Shown one piece after another: positions 8,459-16,280 of a DNA stretch of 50,133 nt. Position numbers and translations under genes: made by a program. Position 1 is the stretch's first letter, and each line of letters starts with the position of its first letter. The notes under the pieces were generated by a model that saw only the letters and a program-made list of their open reading frames with translations, was not told the DNA's origin and ran no database searches. The stretch comes from Candidatus Moraniibacteriota bacterium (GTDB lineage: Bacteria; Patescibacteriota; Minisyncoccia; Moranbacterales; UBA1568): the NCBI GenBank assembly GCA_013334245.1, contig JAAXXZ010000009.1:1-50133 (forward strand). The letters run 5' to 3'.

Positions 8459-11400
8459 CTATCGGTTCTTCTTGAGCGAGAACGCGAACGGTTCACCTTC
8501 GATGTCTGTCGTGTCGCGATAGTCGACATCCGCGATATCGCCGCGGACAATCTCCGTCGCGAGCGTCTCGCGCGCGATCTCGTCGCCGAAGCCGGAGAGA
8601 TTCTCCGCCGTATCGCCGTCGAACACCCTCTCCTTGCCGAGGATACCGAGCGTAATCCGATCGCTCACCTCGAACCCCGCCTTCTTGCGACCCTCCTGGA
8701 TCGCCCGGATAATCTCCCGCGCCTCGCCTTCGAGTGCGAGCTGTGGGGTGATTTCAAAATCAATTTCAATATCAACATCCTTATTCATTTTGTGTAATTC
8801 ATAGTCCATGTCGTACTCAACAACCTTAACATTCAATTCATCTTGAATGATCTCAACAAAATCATTTCCCAAATTTATTCGAATGTATGCATGTGATAGC
8901 GGCTGCCGTATCTTAACGCCCTCCTCGGCCCTCCGCTTTAGTCCTTGAGCAACTATTTCCCGCGTTATGAGCATGTCTTCACGAAGACTTCGATCAATTT
9001 GACTCACATCCGCCTCCGGCCATTCGGCGAGATGCACGGACTCAGGAACATCCTTAGATTCCGGGTCAACTGCGCATTCGCCGGTCGAGAGTCCGGAATG
9101 ACAATTCATAAGGTTCCGATAGATCTCTTCAGCGAGAAACGGCGTGAACGGCGCCATGAGTTTCGAAAGCGTTACGAGCACCTCGTACAAAGTCGCGTAG
9201 GCGTCATCTTTATCGCCGTCGTTCTCATTTTTCCAGAAGCGTTTCCGGTTCCGGCGGATATACCAGTTCGACAGATTGTCGATGAACGATTCGATTTTGG
9301 CCGTCGGTGTATACATATCGTATACCGAAAGCGATTCATCGACCTCGCGAATCAGCACCTGTAACTCGGACAATATCCATCGGTCAAGCAGATTCTCAGA
9401 CGGTTTCGAATCCTCTTTAAATTTCCACCCATCAATCGCCGCATAGGTCGTGAAGAACGAATACGAATTCCACAACATGCGGAAAACACGGTTCATCACA
9501 TCGCGCATTCCTTTCTCATCGAAGCGCTTCGGCAGTCCCGGCTGATTGATGGAATAGAGGTACCAACGAAGCGCGTCCGCACCGTACTTGCCGAACATCT
9601 CGAACGGCTCGACGACGTTGCCCTTGGACTTGGACATTTTCTTCCCTTTCGAATCAAGTATGTGTCCCAGACAAACGACGTTGCGATACGCGTTCCCTGC
9701 GTTAACCACACCCGCCTTATGGAGCAGGGTCGATATCGCATGGAGCGTATAGAACCACCCCCTGGTCTGATCGATCGCCTCACTGATATAGTCGGCCGGA
9801 AAATATTTACCTTCGCCGATCTTTTCCTTCTCCTCGCCGCTCGAACCTTCCGGATATCCGAACTGTGCCAAGGGCATCGCTCCGGAGTCGAACCACACGT
9901 CGAGCACCTCAGGCGTCCGTTTCATCGTCCCCTTTCCACATGCGCACTCCCACGTGACATCGTCGATATACGGCTTATGCAGATCCTCTGATTTCTTTCC
10001 AGAGAGTTTCTCAAGTTCAGCTTTCGACTCGATAACGACCCTTTCTCCGCATTCCGAACATTCCCACACCGGAATCGGCGTGCCCCAGTACCGCTCGCGC
10101 GAAATCGCCCAATCTTTGGCTCCACGGAGCCATTCCCCGAAACGCCCTTCCTTGATATGTTCCGGTACCCACGATATCGCCTCGGCATTCTTCACGAGCT
10201 CTTCACGGATTTTGGAAACGGCGATGAACCACGACGGCTTCGCATAATAGATGAGCGGCGTATCGCACCGCCAACAATACGGGTACTCATGTTCGTATAG
10301 TTCTTCCTTGAGAAGCAGTCCCCGCTCACACAAGTTTGCGATGATAAGATCGTCCACCGCGCCGCGATTCTTGTCATTGAGTTTTTTGACTGGGATTCCT
10401 GCACCCGGAAAGCCTTCCGTCATCTTTCCTTCAAGATCGACCGTATGCAATGTCAAAAGTCCGTTTTCCCGCGCGACATTCGCATCGTCCTCACCAAACG
10501 CCGGCGCGATATGAACAATGCCAGTTCCCGTATCGGTCGTAATGAAATGTTGGCCACTCACCTGATCCGAAACAACTCGATGGGTGATATCACCACCACC
10601 ACTTACTCCTTCGTAAAGTGCATGATAAGTTATCCCGACAATATCAACCCCATCAAACTCATTTTCAATTCCATGAGATCCTTCTAACCCTCCATAATGA
10701 AGGTCATATAAATCCTTAGCAATAATGTGACGTTCCAATTCTTCTTCCCCAAGGACGGGCGGCTCGTCATGTTCAGTTAATTCTTTGACGTTGTTTGTAT
10801 TATTATCAAAACATATCGAAACATATTTAACATCATTCCGCACTGCCAAAGCCACGTTCCCCGGAAGCGTCCACGGCGTCGTCGTCCATGCGACAAGATA
10901 CGTTTTCTCGTCCGCGACGAAATCACCGATCTTCTGTCCCGGCTTCACCTTGAACTTCACGTACACCGAGTTATCCTTCACTTCCTTGTACCCCTGTGCG
11001 ACCTCGTGTGAGGAAAGCGCCGTCCCACATCGATAACAATACGGCACGACCTTATGTCCCGTATAGAGAAGCGAATCCCCCTTCGCATCCTTGAGTCCCG
11101 CGATCTGCGCGAATTGCCACCAGACCGATTCGATATAGCTGTCCTCATAGGTGACATATGGGTGTTCCATATCCACCCAATATCCCATCCGTTTCGTAAG
11201 CTTCTCCCACAGGTCGCGATATTCCCACACGGATTCCTTGCACTTCTTGTTGAACTCGATGACGCTCGCCCGCGCATCGCCCGGGATGATATTCTCGATA
11301 TCCTGCTTGTTGCGGAGTCCGAGCGCCTTCTCCACCTGCAGCTCGACCGGGAGTCCGTGCGTATCCCATCCGGCCTTGCGGTTCACCCGATATCCCTTCA

Positions 11401-11626
11401 TCGTCTTGTACCGCGGGATGGCATCCTTGAACGACCGGGCGAGCACATGGTGCAGTCCCGGCTTGCCGTTCGCCGTCGGCGGTCCCTCATAGAACACGAA
11501 GTCCCCTTTTGGCGCGTCCTTGTTCACGGACTTCCTAAAGATATCGTTCGCGTCCCAATACGCGAGGATCTCTTCCTCCATCTTCGGGAAATCGGATTTG
11601 GGGTCGATTTTTATTAATGGGGTCAT
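8459..11626 (-). CDS. ileS: Isoleucyl-tRNA synthetase
   Basis: 1055 residues. Class I synthetase with the HIGH-type motif GLHH (about 57-60) after PPTANGKP, the CP1 editing domain (about 190-400), KGKKMSKSKGN, and the anticodon-binding C-terminus. Zinc-type cysteines are present (YCYRCG, YCWRCD). It charges tRNA-Ile and hydrolyses misactivated valine. Start ATG 11626 gives MTPLIKIDP; upstream residues in frame come from an octad repeat. Two internal patches, near 8740-8960 and 10560-10850, are visibly richer in A and T than the rest of the gene. A T-box leader of isoleucine type and a four-helix protein gene precede it on the same strand, so transcription is likely controlled by uncharged tRNA-Ile. 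Confidence 0.97.
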   Translation of the reverse strand: MTPLIKIDPKSDFPKMEEEILAYWDANDIFRKSVNKDAPKGDFVFYEGPPTANGKPGLHHVLARSFKDAIPRYKTMKGYRVNRKAGWDTHGLPVELQVEKALGLRNKQDIENIIPGDARASVIEFNKKCKESVWEYRDLWEKLTKRMGYWVDMEHPYVTYEDSYIESVWWQFAQIAGLKDAKGDSLLYTGHKVVPYCYRCGTALSSHEVAQGYKEVKDNSVYVKFKVKPGQKIGDFVADEKTYLVAWTTTPWTLPGNVALAVRNDVKYVSICFDNNTNNVKELTEHDEPPVLGEEELERHIIAKDLYDLHYGGLEGSHGIENEFDGVDIVGITYHALYEGVSGGGDITHRVVSDQVSGQHFITTDTGTGIVHIAPAFGEDDANVARENGLLTLHTVDLEGKMTEGFPGAGIPVKKLNDKNRGAVDDLIIANLCERGLLLKEELYEHEYPYCWRCDTPLIYYAKPSWFIAVSKIREELVKNAEAISWVPEHIKEGRFGEWLRGAKDWAISRERYWGTPIPVWECSECGERVVIESKAELEKLSGKKSEDLHKPYIDDVTWECACGKGTMKRTPEVLDVWFDSGAMPLAQFGYPEGSSGEEKEKIGEGKYFPADYISEAIDQTRGWFYTLHAISTLLHKAGVVNAGNAYRNVVCLGHILDSKGKKMSKSKGNVVEPFEMFGKYGADALRWYLYSINQPGLPKRFDEKGMRDVMNRVFRMLWNSYSFFTTYAAIDGWKFKEDSKPSENLLDRWILSELQVLIREVDESLSVYDMYTPTAKIESFIDNLSNWYIRRNRKRFWKNENDGDKDDAYATLYEVLVTLSKLMAPFTPFLAEEIYRNLMNCHSGLSTGECAVDPESKDVPESVHLAEWPEADVSQIDRSLREDMLITREIVAQGLKRRAEEGVKIRQPLSHAYIRINLGNDFVEIIQDELNVKVVEYDMDYELHKMNKDVDIEIDFEITPQLALEGEAREIIRAIQEGRKKAGFEVSDRITLGILGKERVFDGDTAENLSGFGDEIARETLATEIVRGDIADVDYRDTTDIEGEPFAFSLKKNR

Positions 11627-11706
11627 ATGGATATATGGATATATTGTTGAATGGTTGAATGGAGAAACCGCCGAATGGCTACATTGCTCAACGGTCAATT
11701 GTCAAT
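11627..11706. repeat. Octad tract (10 units)
   Basis: Ten consecutive 8-nt units beginning ATGGATAT, ATGGATAT, ATTGTTGA, ATGGTTGA, ATGGAGAA and ending TTGTCAAT. Positions 1, 3 and 8 of the unit are the most constant. It fills the whole gap between the stop of the four-helix gene and the ileS start codon. Confidence 0.6.
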
Positions 11707-12083
11707 CAGACCTTCAGACGATCATTCGCATATTTTATCAGACTGTTGATTTCCTTCGGGAAAGAACTGAGGGCCATAAATGTCCGATCATAATCTTTTT
11801 GCTCAATCAGCTTCCTTCTCTTCGATTTCTCCAACCAATCCAATGACTCATATGAGGAAGCCCTCGCTATCCGATAAAAGAAGACTTTGTCTTTCTTCCC
11901 ATATCGACCGAATCCCTCCGCAATATTGGCGGATATCGAATCAATAGCCCTCACGAACTGCGATCCAACCGTTTTTCGAGGAAAATCATCCCACTTTACG
12001 ACGATATCCCAAACTTCGTTCGAAAGTGAAAACGCGAGCCGATATGCGTTGATTTTGTTCAATGTCAGATATTCATCTCCCAT
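11706..12083 (-). CDS. Four-helix bundle protein (S23 / rRNA-intervening-sequence type)
   Basis: 125 residues with the family hallmarks of TIGR02436/S23-like proteins: an N-terminal AYRLAFSLSNEVWDIV helix, FPRKTVGSQFVRAIDSISANIAEGFGRYGKKDKVFFYRIARASSYESLDWL, and a final helix ending in IKYANDRL. Such genes often sit inside 23S rRNA intervening sequences or as mobile-like solitary genes; their biochemical role is unknown. Start ATG 12083, preceded by a purine-rich GGGGAGAAGAG. It lies between the T-box terminator and ileS, so it would be transcribed with ileS. Confidence 0.85.
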   Translation of the reverse strand: MGDEYLTLNKINAYRLAFSLSNEVWDIVVKWDDFPRKTVGSQFVRAIDSISANIAEGFGRYGKKDKVFFYRIARASSYESLDWLEKSKRRKLIEQKDYDRTFMALSSFPKEINSLIKYANDRLKV

Positions 12084-12130
12084 AACTCTTCTCCCCTAAC
12101 AATACAGCAATTCAACGGTATGACCATTAA

Positions 12131-12440
12131 ATACAAAAATCCCTCCCTGAAAAACAGGGAAGGACGGAAAGACCGTGGTACCACCTTCGCTTCGCAAAAC
12201 ACGATCCCCAATACACAGAAACCAAACGAGGATGCGCTCTGCCTTCATTCATGGCTATTACGGGCCTACCCGTCGGATTCTACCGCGCCAAGCCGAAGCG
12301 CTTCGCGAAGGCTGGCCACCTTCTCACGCATGACTGACGTTTCTTTCCGAGGCGCGTCCCGACCGTTCGGGACTCCGGAGTGATATCCAGCCTGCATCGC
12401 TAGCGAAAGCATTACGGGCAGGGCTCCGTCGGCGCCTGTT
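12131..12440 (-). ncRNA. T-box riboswitch, isoleucine type, upstream of ileS
   Basis: Read on the minus strand. A basal helix AGGCGC/GCGCCT closes Stem I, with inner helices CGGAG/CTCCG and CTGC/GCAG. The 3' side of the internal loop between them holds GGATATCA, with the isoleucine codon ATC at 12382-12384. A hairpin ACGGG-TAGG-CCCGT matches the Stem III position. The T-box itself (12171-12187) reads AAGG-TGGTACC-ACGG and pairs with CCGT and CCTT downstream to form the antiterminator with its 7-nt bulge. TGGT can pair with an A73CCA tRNA end. The competing terminator is at 12135-12163. I infer the pairings by eye. Confidence 0.85.
12135..12163 (-). terminator. Regulated terminator of the T-box leader
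   Basis: Stem CCTTCCCTG / CAGGGAGGG with a TTTTT loop, followed by ATTTTTG on the minus strand. The CCTT of its 5' arm is the same segment used by the antiterminator, as expected for a T-box switch. Confidence 0.85.
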
Positions 12441-12442
12441 AC

Positions 12443-12922
12443 CTATTGTAAGAGAATGTCGCTGTTTCGGGAATAAAACTCCCATCCCGTGCGGATATCA
12501 TCCCGTAAACCGGGGATGAAGTCAAATCCCGAAAGCTCATCGATCGGCTGCCACCGACACTCGGAATGTTCACGGCCGTCTATAAATGGCTCTGACCCAT
12601 CGCCTGCACACTTACACAGGAAACTGACGAACACGATTCCGGGAATCCTCTTCTGCGAAAGATCCGGTACCGCGATCTCGTAGGTCTTGAACGGAAACGC
12701 CCGGTCCACAGAAATACCGAATTCCTCGCGAATCTGCCGGATGATCGCCTCGTCGAAATTCTCACCGGCATTCACCTGACCGCCCCCACATTCCCACAGA
12801 CCCGGATAAAGCGACCGCTCCGCGCCCCGTTTCGCGATGAGCACCGAAACCCGGCCTTCCGACTCGCGAAAACAGATGCCCGCGACATGCACCTCGATCA
12901 ATTCGCGGTGATCTTCCCTCAT
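12443..12922 (-). CDS. NUDIX hydrolase (MutT-like)
   Basis: 159 residues. The NUDIX box runs GGQVNAGENFDEAIIRQIREEFGI-like, with Q instead of E in the REUxEE segment (RQIREE), while the two metal-binding glutamates remain. The N-terminal strand HVAGICFRESEGRVSVLIAKR and the LWECGGGQV context resemble MutT/8-oxo-dGTP or dihydroneopterin-type NUDIX proteins; the substrate is undetermined. Start ATG 12922. Its TAG stop overlaps the -10 hexamer (TACAAT, 12445-12450) proposed for the T-box transcript. Confidence 0.82.
   Translation of the reverse strand: MREDHRELIEVHVAGICFRESEGRVSVLIAKRGAERSLYPGLWECGGGQVNAGENFDEAIIRQIREEFGISVDRAFPFKTYEIAVPDLSQKRIPGIVFVSFLCKCAGDGSEPFIDGREHSECRWQPIDELSGFDFIPGLRDDIRTGWEFYSRNSDILLQ
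12445..12450 (-). promoter_or_regulatory. -10 element for the T-box/ileS transcript
   Basis: TACAAT on the minus strand, one helical turn upstream of the first paired base of Stem I. The -35 region at the standard distance (TTCCCG) is weak. It overlaps the stop of the upstream NUDIX gene. Confidence 0.4.
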
Positions 12923-12968
12923 AACAAGTACGAAAAACGACGGTTCGAAAGAGAATAGGCGACCGGCA

Positions 12969-13118
12969 TCAGAACATCGTGCTGAAAACCGATTCGGTCC
13001 AATGAGCGAGAGAGAAGATGTCCGCGACCGCAGCTATAAGAAACGCGGCAAGAATCGGAGTGACGAAATGGATCGCGAATACCGTCGCCTGTTCATCCTT
13101 CTTCAGTTCTCTGGCCAT
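12969..13118 (-). CDS. Small hydrophobic protein, 49 residues
   Basis: Encodes a charged start (MARELKKDEQ) followed by a membrane helix (ATVFAIHFVTPILAAFLIAAVADIF split by one proline) and a short polar tail. It lies in an otherwise empty 290-bp gap between argS and the NUDIX gene and reads in the same direction. There is no Shine-Dalgarno site, which is common here. I do not recognise the family. The amphipathic start plus helix layout supports a real membrane mini-protein, but chance cannot be excluded. Confidence 0.5.
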   Translation of the reverse strand: MARELKKDEQATVFAIHFVTPILAAFLIAAVADIFSLAHWTESVFSTMF

Positions 13119-13212
13119 ACGTTTTTGTTTTGTTCCGACTTATGGATATTACGAAACGAGACAAAGAAAAACGGCGAACCCCCTCCCGTCCGGCGCTGAC
13201 TCCGGGATTCTA

Positions 13213-14826
13213 CTACATTTTTTCCGGAGCGGAAACCCCCACCAGTCGCAAGGTCTCGGCAAGCACGATCCGGACCGCTGAAACAAGCGAAAGTCTCGCC
13301 TTCGAAAGCTCCGGATTCACCTCGTCCATCACCCGGCAATCGGCATAGAAGGAATGCAGTCGGTCCGAAAGCCGGATCGCGTACTGTGGCAAACGATGGA
13401 CCGCTCCCGTTTCCGCGACTTCCTCACACAGTTCCGGAAAAGTCAGCAGCTCGCGAAACAGTATCCTCTCTTTCGGATGCGTCAGAAGCGAAAGATCCGC
13501 ATCTTCAAAAGACATCCCAGCCTCTTCGGCCTTTCTCAGGATGCTCGAGAGTCTCGCGTGCGCGTACTGGACATAGAACACCGGGTTCTTCTCGGAGCGC
13601 TCCTCCGCCAATCCGAGATCGAAGTTCATGTGCGTATCGAGCGACAGCATCAGGAAGAAGAACCGCGCCACGTCATGCCCGACCAGATCGACGAGCTCGT
13701 CGATTGTGACCACGTTGCCCGCGCGTTTCGACATGCGGACCTCTTGACCATCCTTCACGAGCCGCACCAACTGGACGATGAAGACATCGAACCGCCCGGA
13801 AAATCCGAGTGCCTGTAATGCCGCCTTGAGCCGCGCCACATATCCGTGATGATCGGCACCGAGCGTGAGGATGATCCTGTCCGCCCCGCGCTCGATCTTC
13901 GAAAGGAAATAGCCGCAATCCGTCGCGAAGTACGCACGGCTCCCATCAGATTTCACCAAGACGCGATCCTTGTCGTCACCGAAGTCCGTCGTGCGAAGCC
14001 AAAGCGCTCCATCCTGTTCGTATGTCATCCCCTTTTCCCGGAGCACGTCGATCGCTTTCTCTACCAGTCCTTTCTCGACGACGTCTTTCCGTTCGGATAC
14101 GTACGCATCGAACGCGATGCGCATCTTCTCGTCCACCGTCTTCTTGATATATTGCTTCAAAACGAAATCCGCGGCGGCGATTCCGACCTCGCGAACACGC
14201 CCGTCATCCGCGGACGGATCATCACCGACTGCCAATGCGGCGCGTATCTCATCGATGTATTCACCGCCGTAGACGGACTGTTCATCCCGAAGGACGCTGT
14301 GTCCGAGCTTCATCACCTGACCGCCTGCATCGTTCACGTAGTATTCGTTCGTCACGGAATACCCGGCCTTGCGCAGGATGTTCGCGAACGTATCCCCGAA
14401 AAATCCTCCCCGTCCGTTGCCAAGGTGCATCGGCCCCGTCGGATTCGCCGAGATGAATTCGTTGTTCACCGTAGTGCCTGTGCCGATCCGGCTGTCACCG
14501 TAATGACCGTCCTTCGCAATGATATCGGCGACGACGGACGCGAGCGCGGATTGGGGAAGCGTAATGTTGATATAGCCCGGTGCCGCGATCTCTATCTTGC
14601 CATCCGCCGCGATTTCAAGACGTCCCGCTATGAGTTCCGCCAATTCCATCGGCGGTTTTTTCGCGAGTCTGGACAGTACAAGCGCGATATTCGTCGCATA
14701 CTCGCCATGCCGCTCGTCGCGTGTCCAATCGACACGGATTTCCGGTACATCAAAAGAGGGAAGGATGCCTTCCCCCTGCAGTTCCGCGATAGCATCGTGG
14801 AGCTTTCGTTCCCATTGGATCTTCAT
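13213..14826 (-). CDS. argS: Arginyl-tRNA synthetase
   Basis: 537 residues, class I synthetase. It has the Arg-tRNA synthetase N-terminal domain, FISANPTGPMHLGNGRGG carrying the HIGH motif (HLGN), ADHHGYVARLKAAL, the KMSKS equivalent RMSKRAGN, and the DALR anticodon-binding domain at the C-terminus (YVQYAHARLSSILRK). It attaches arginine to tRNA-Arg. Start ATG 14826 reads MKIQWERKLHDAI. A divergent plus-strand promoter starts 39 bp upstream. Confidence 0.97.
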   Translation of the reverse strand: MKIQWERKLHDAIAELQGEGILPSFDVPEIRVDWTRDERHGEYATNIALVLSRLAKKPPMELAELIAGRLEIAADGKIEIAAPGYINITLPQSALASVVADIIAKDGHYGDSRIGTGTTVNNEFISANPTGPMHLGNGRGGFFGDTFANILRKAGYSVTNEYYVNDAGGQVMKLGHSVLRDEQSVYGGEYIDEIRAALAVGDDPSADDGRVREVGIAAADFVLKQYIKKTVDEKMRIAFDAYVSERKDVVEKGLVEKAIDVLREKGMTYEQDGALWLRTTDFGDDKDRVLVKSDGSRAYFATDCGYFLSKIERGADRIILTLGADHHGYVARLKAALQALGFSGRFDVFIVQLVRLVKDGQEVRMSKRAGNVVTIDELVDLVGHDVARFFFLMLSLDTHMNFDLGLAEERSEKNPVFYVQYAHARLSSILRKAEEAGMSFEDADLSLLTHPKERILFRELLTFPELCEEVAETGAVHRLPQYAIRLSDRLHSFYADCRVMDEVNPELSKARLSLVSAVRIVLAETLRLVGVSAPEKM

Positions 14827-14864
14827 GCCCTCATAGTACGGGAAAACCGCTTCGTCGTGAAGAC

Positions 14865-14893
14865 TTGCTATTTTCCAATATTAGTGCTATAAT
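14865..14893 (+). promoter_or_regulatory. Strong promoter of the small membrane protein gene
   Basis: -35 TTGCTA (14865-14870), exact 17-nt spacer, extended -10 TGC-TATAAT (14888-14893, perfect consensus hexamer). Confidence 0.7.
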
Positions 14894-14918
14894 ATATTCT
14901 GTATCTTAAAATGAAACT

Positions 14919-14945
14919 CCTCGCGGCAAGCGGCAAGCCGCGAGG
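14919..14945 (+). promoter_or_regulatory. Perfect leader hairpin
   Basis: CCTCGCGGC and GCCGCGAGG form a 9-bp GC-rich stem with a 9-nt loop (AAGCGGCAA) about 20 nt after the expected transcription start. There is no U-tract, so it is not a terminator. It may stabilise the mRNA or regulate the gene. Confidence 0.55.
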
Positions 14946-14985
14946 TATTAGACCCGGAGAAGAGAATACCAACTCAAAAGGAGGA

Positions 14986-15207
14986 ATGATGCCTTTGCAT
15001 ATAGTAGTACTGGCAATCATCGTCGGAGATTCCGCCCTCTCATTCCTCCGACTTGCATTTCCAGTTATGATTAAAAAATGGTGGAAATACCTGCCACTTT
15101 CAATCATTACGGTTATTTCTATTCCCTTCTCGCCAATTCCAGGAATCCCGCTCATGTTCCTGGAAATGCTCAGACGGGATATCGAAAAAAGGAAAAGCGC
15201 GCCATGA
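14986..15207 (+). CDS. Small two-helix membrane protein
   Basis: 73 residues from the first of two adjacent ATGs (14986 or 14989). The best Shine-Dalgarno site in the neighbourhood (AAAAGGAGG, ending 14984) favours the second. Two hydrophobic helices (LHIVVLAIIVGDSALSFLRLAF and YLPLSIITVISIPFSP) are separated by KKWWK, and the tail RRDIEKRK is basic, suggesting both termini face the cytoplasm. Strong promoter, leader hairpin and terminator make it a self-contained transcription unit. Family not recognised. Confidence 0.7.
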   Translation: MMPLHIVVLAIIVGDSALSFLRLAFPVMIKKWWKYLPLSIITVISIPFSPIPGIPLMFLEMLRRDIEKRKSAP

Positions 15208-15227
15208 AAATGACCGCTTTTTTCTTT
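15193..15227 (+). terminator. Terminator of the small membrane protein gene
   Basis: AAAAGCG (15193-15199) pairs with CGCTTTT (15215-15221) followed by TTCTTTTT. It overlaps the end of the coding sequence. Confidence 0.6.
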
Positions 15228-15269
15228 TTCCAGCTTGTCTTAGGCTCTATAACGCGGTAGAGTGAAGCC

Positions 15270-15716
15270 ATGAAAACACTCGCCATAAACAGACGCGCCG
15301 GATTCGATTACGAGCTCATGGACCGCTATGAGGCCGGTTTGGAATTGACCGGAGCGGAGGTGAAATCGGTGAAAACGGGACATATAAGCCTCAAGGGAAG
15401 CTTCGTGACCGCCCATGGCGAGGAGCTCTTCCTTACGAACTCGCTTATCCCACCGTACCCGCAGGCCCACAAGGAAACCAGGCACGAGGATACCAGGTCG
15501 CGGAAGCTCCTGCTTCGACGGTCGGAAATCCGCTCCCTGATTGGAAAATCACGCGTCGAGGGCTTGACGTTGGTGCCAATCAGGGTGTACACTAAGAACC
15601 GACTCGTGAAGCTTGAATTCGCCGTCGGAAAGGGAAAAAGGCGCATCGATAAGCGCGAGACGATAAAGAAGCGCGAGGCACGGAAAGACATAGGTCGTGC
15701 GATGCGATCGAAATGA
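15270..15716 (+). CDS. smpB: SsrA-binding protein SmpB
   Basis: 148 residues, standard length. Contains INRRAGFDYELMDRYEAGLELTGAEVKSV and the basic C-terminal tail KRETIKKREARKDIGRAM, which enters the mRNA channel of stalled ribosomes. It binds tmRNA for trans-translation. The tmRNA gene follows about 155 bp downstream on the same strand. Start ATG 15270, stop TGA with no read-through extension. Confidence 0.97.
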   Translation: MKTLAINRRAGFDYELMDRYEAGLELTGAEVKSVKTGHISLKGSFVTAHGEELFLTNSLIPPYPQAHKETRHEDTRSRKLLLRRSEIRSLIGKSRVEGLTLVPIRVYTKNRLVKLEFAVGKGKRRIDKRETIKKREARKDIGRAMRSK

Positions 15717-15808
15717 AGTTCCCATGACCAAGCATCCGATTCCCATCCGGGAATCCGCGGCTTGGCACTTGGAATTTCAGTTCCGGACGTTTTCAAAATC
15801 CATTTTCG

Positions 15809-15857
15809 ATTTTGAGATTTGTTTGGATATTGGAGTTTGTGTTTTGGTCATTCCATC
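15809..15857. repeat. Heptad tract (about 6 units) before the tmRNA
   Basis: Units GATTTGT, TTGGATA, TTGGAGT, TTGTGTT, TTGGTCA, TTCCATC keep a 7-nt register. A perfect small hairpin CCATCGC-TTC-GCGATGG follows immediately upstream of the tmRNA 5' end. Confidence 0.5.
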
Positions 15858-15872
15858 GCTTCGCGATGGCAT

Positions 15873-16271
15873 GGGGTTGTCTAGTTTCGACAGCGTGCTC
15901 TTTCAGAACCGGCAAGCCGATGCGGGGAGTCATCGAAAAAAATCCCCACATATGATATCTGCCAACATCACACAGAAAGTGAAGGCAGCGTTCGCCTCGG
16001 CGTTCGCCCCGTCCTTCGCTTCCGTTCTCGCCTAACTTCGGTTTGCGGAACCATCGGAACCCCGACGCCTGATACGGGAATTCCGGTGCCATACCATCAG
16101 GCGGACCGACAAGGGTCTTTCTTCCCTTCACTCTGTTGGCCCGGCATGAAAGGAAGCCCTGGAAAGATTTTTGTCGATCTTTCCGCTTTTCAGGGAACCA
16201 AAGGTCGACTACGCTTGTAGAAGGTTTTGGAAGGATTCGTCTGGACATGGGTGCGATTCCCATCAACTCCA
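15873..16271 (+). ncRNA. ssrA: tmRNA (10Sa RNA)
   Basis: The 5' end GGGGTTGTCTAGTTTCGACA and 3' end pair as an acceptor stem (GGGGTTG with CAACTCC at 16264-16270, one G-U). A T-arm ATGGG-TGCGATT-CCCAT is present; its loop has G at the second position instead of U. The discriminator is A at 16271 and CCA is not encoded. The tag frame starts GCC AAC at 15961 and ends TAA at 16035. It encodes 24 residues beginning ANITQKVK and ending FASVLA. smpB lies just upstream. Confidence 0.93.
15961..16035 (+). other. tmRNA proteolysis-tag reading frame
   Basis: Resume codon GCC followed by AAC, 24 codons, stop TAA. The encoded tag is rich in Ala, Phe and Ser and ends in Val-Leu-Ala rather than the common Leu-Ala-Ala. 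The 5' boundary is inferred from the usual Ala-Asn start. Confidence 0.7.
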
Positions 16272-16280
16272 CAGGAAGCT

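Noticed and set aside
12240-12440. Small coding regions within the T-box leader
   Set aside because: Open frames here are short and conflict with the well-supported RNA structure.
15873-16271. A tRNA gene from the T-arm-like sequence near 16245-16271
   Set aside because: The segment is the 3' end of the tmRNA; no anticodon arm is present. No other tRNA-like T-loop was found in the window.
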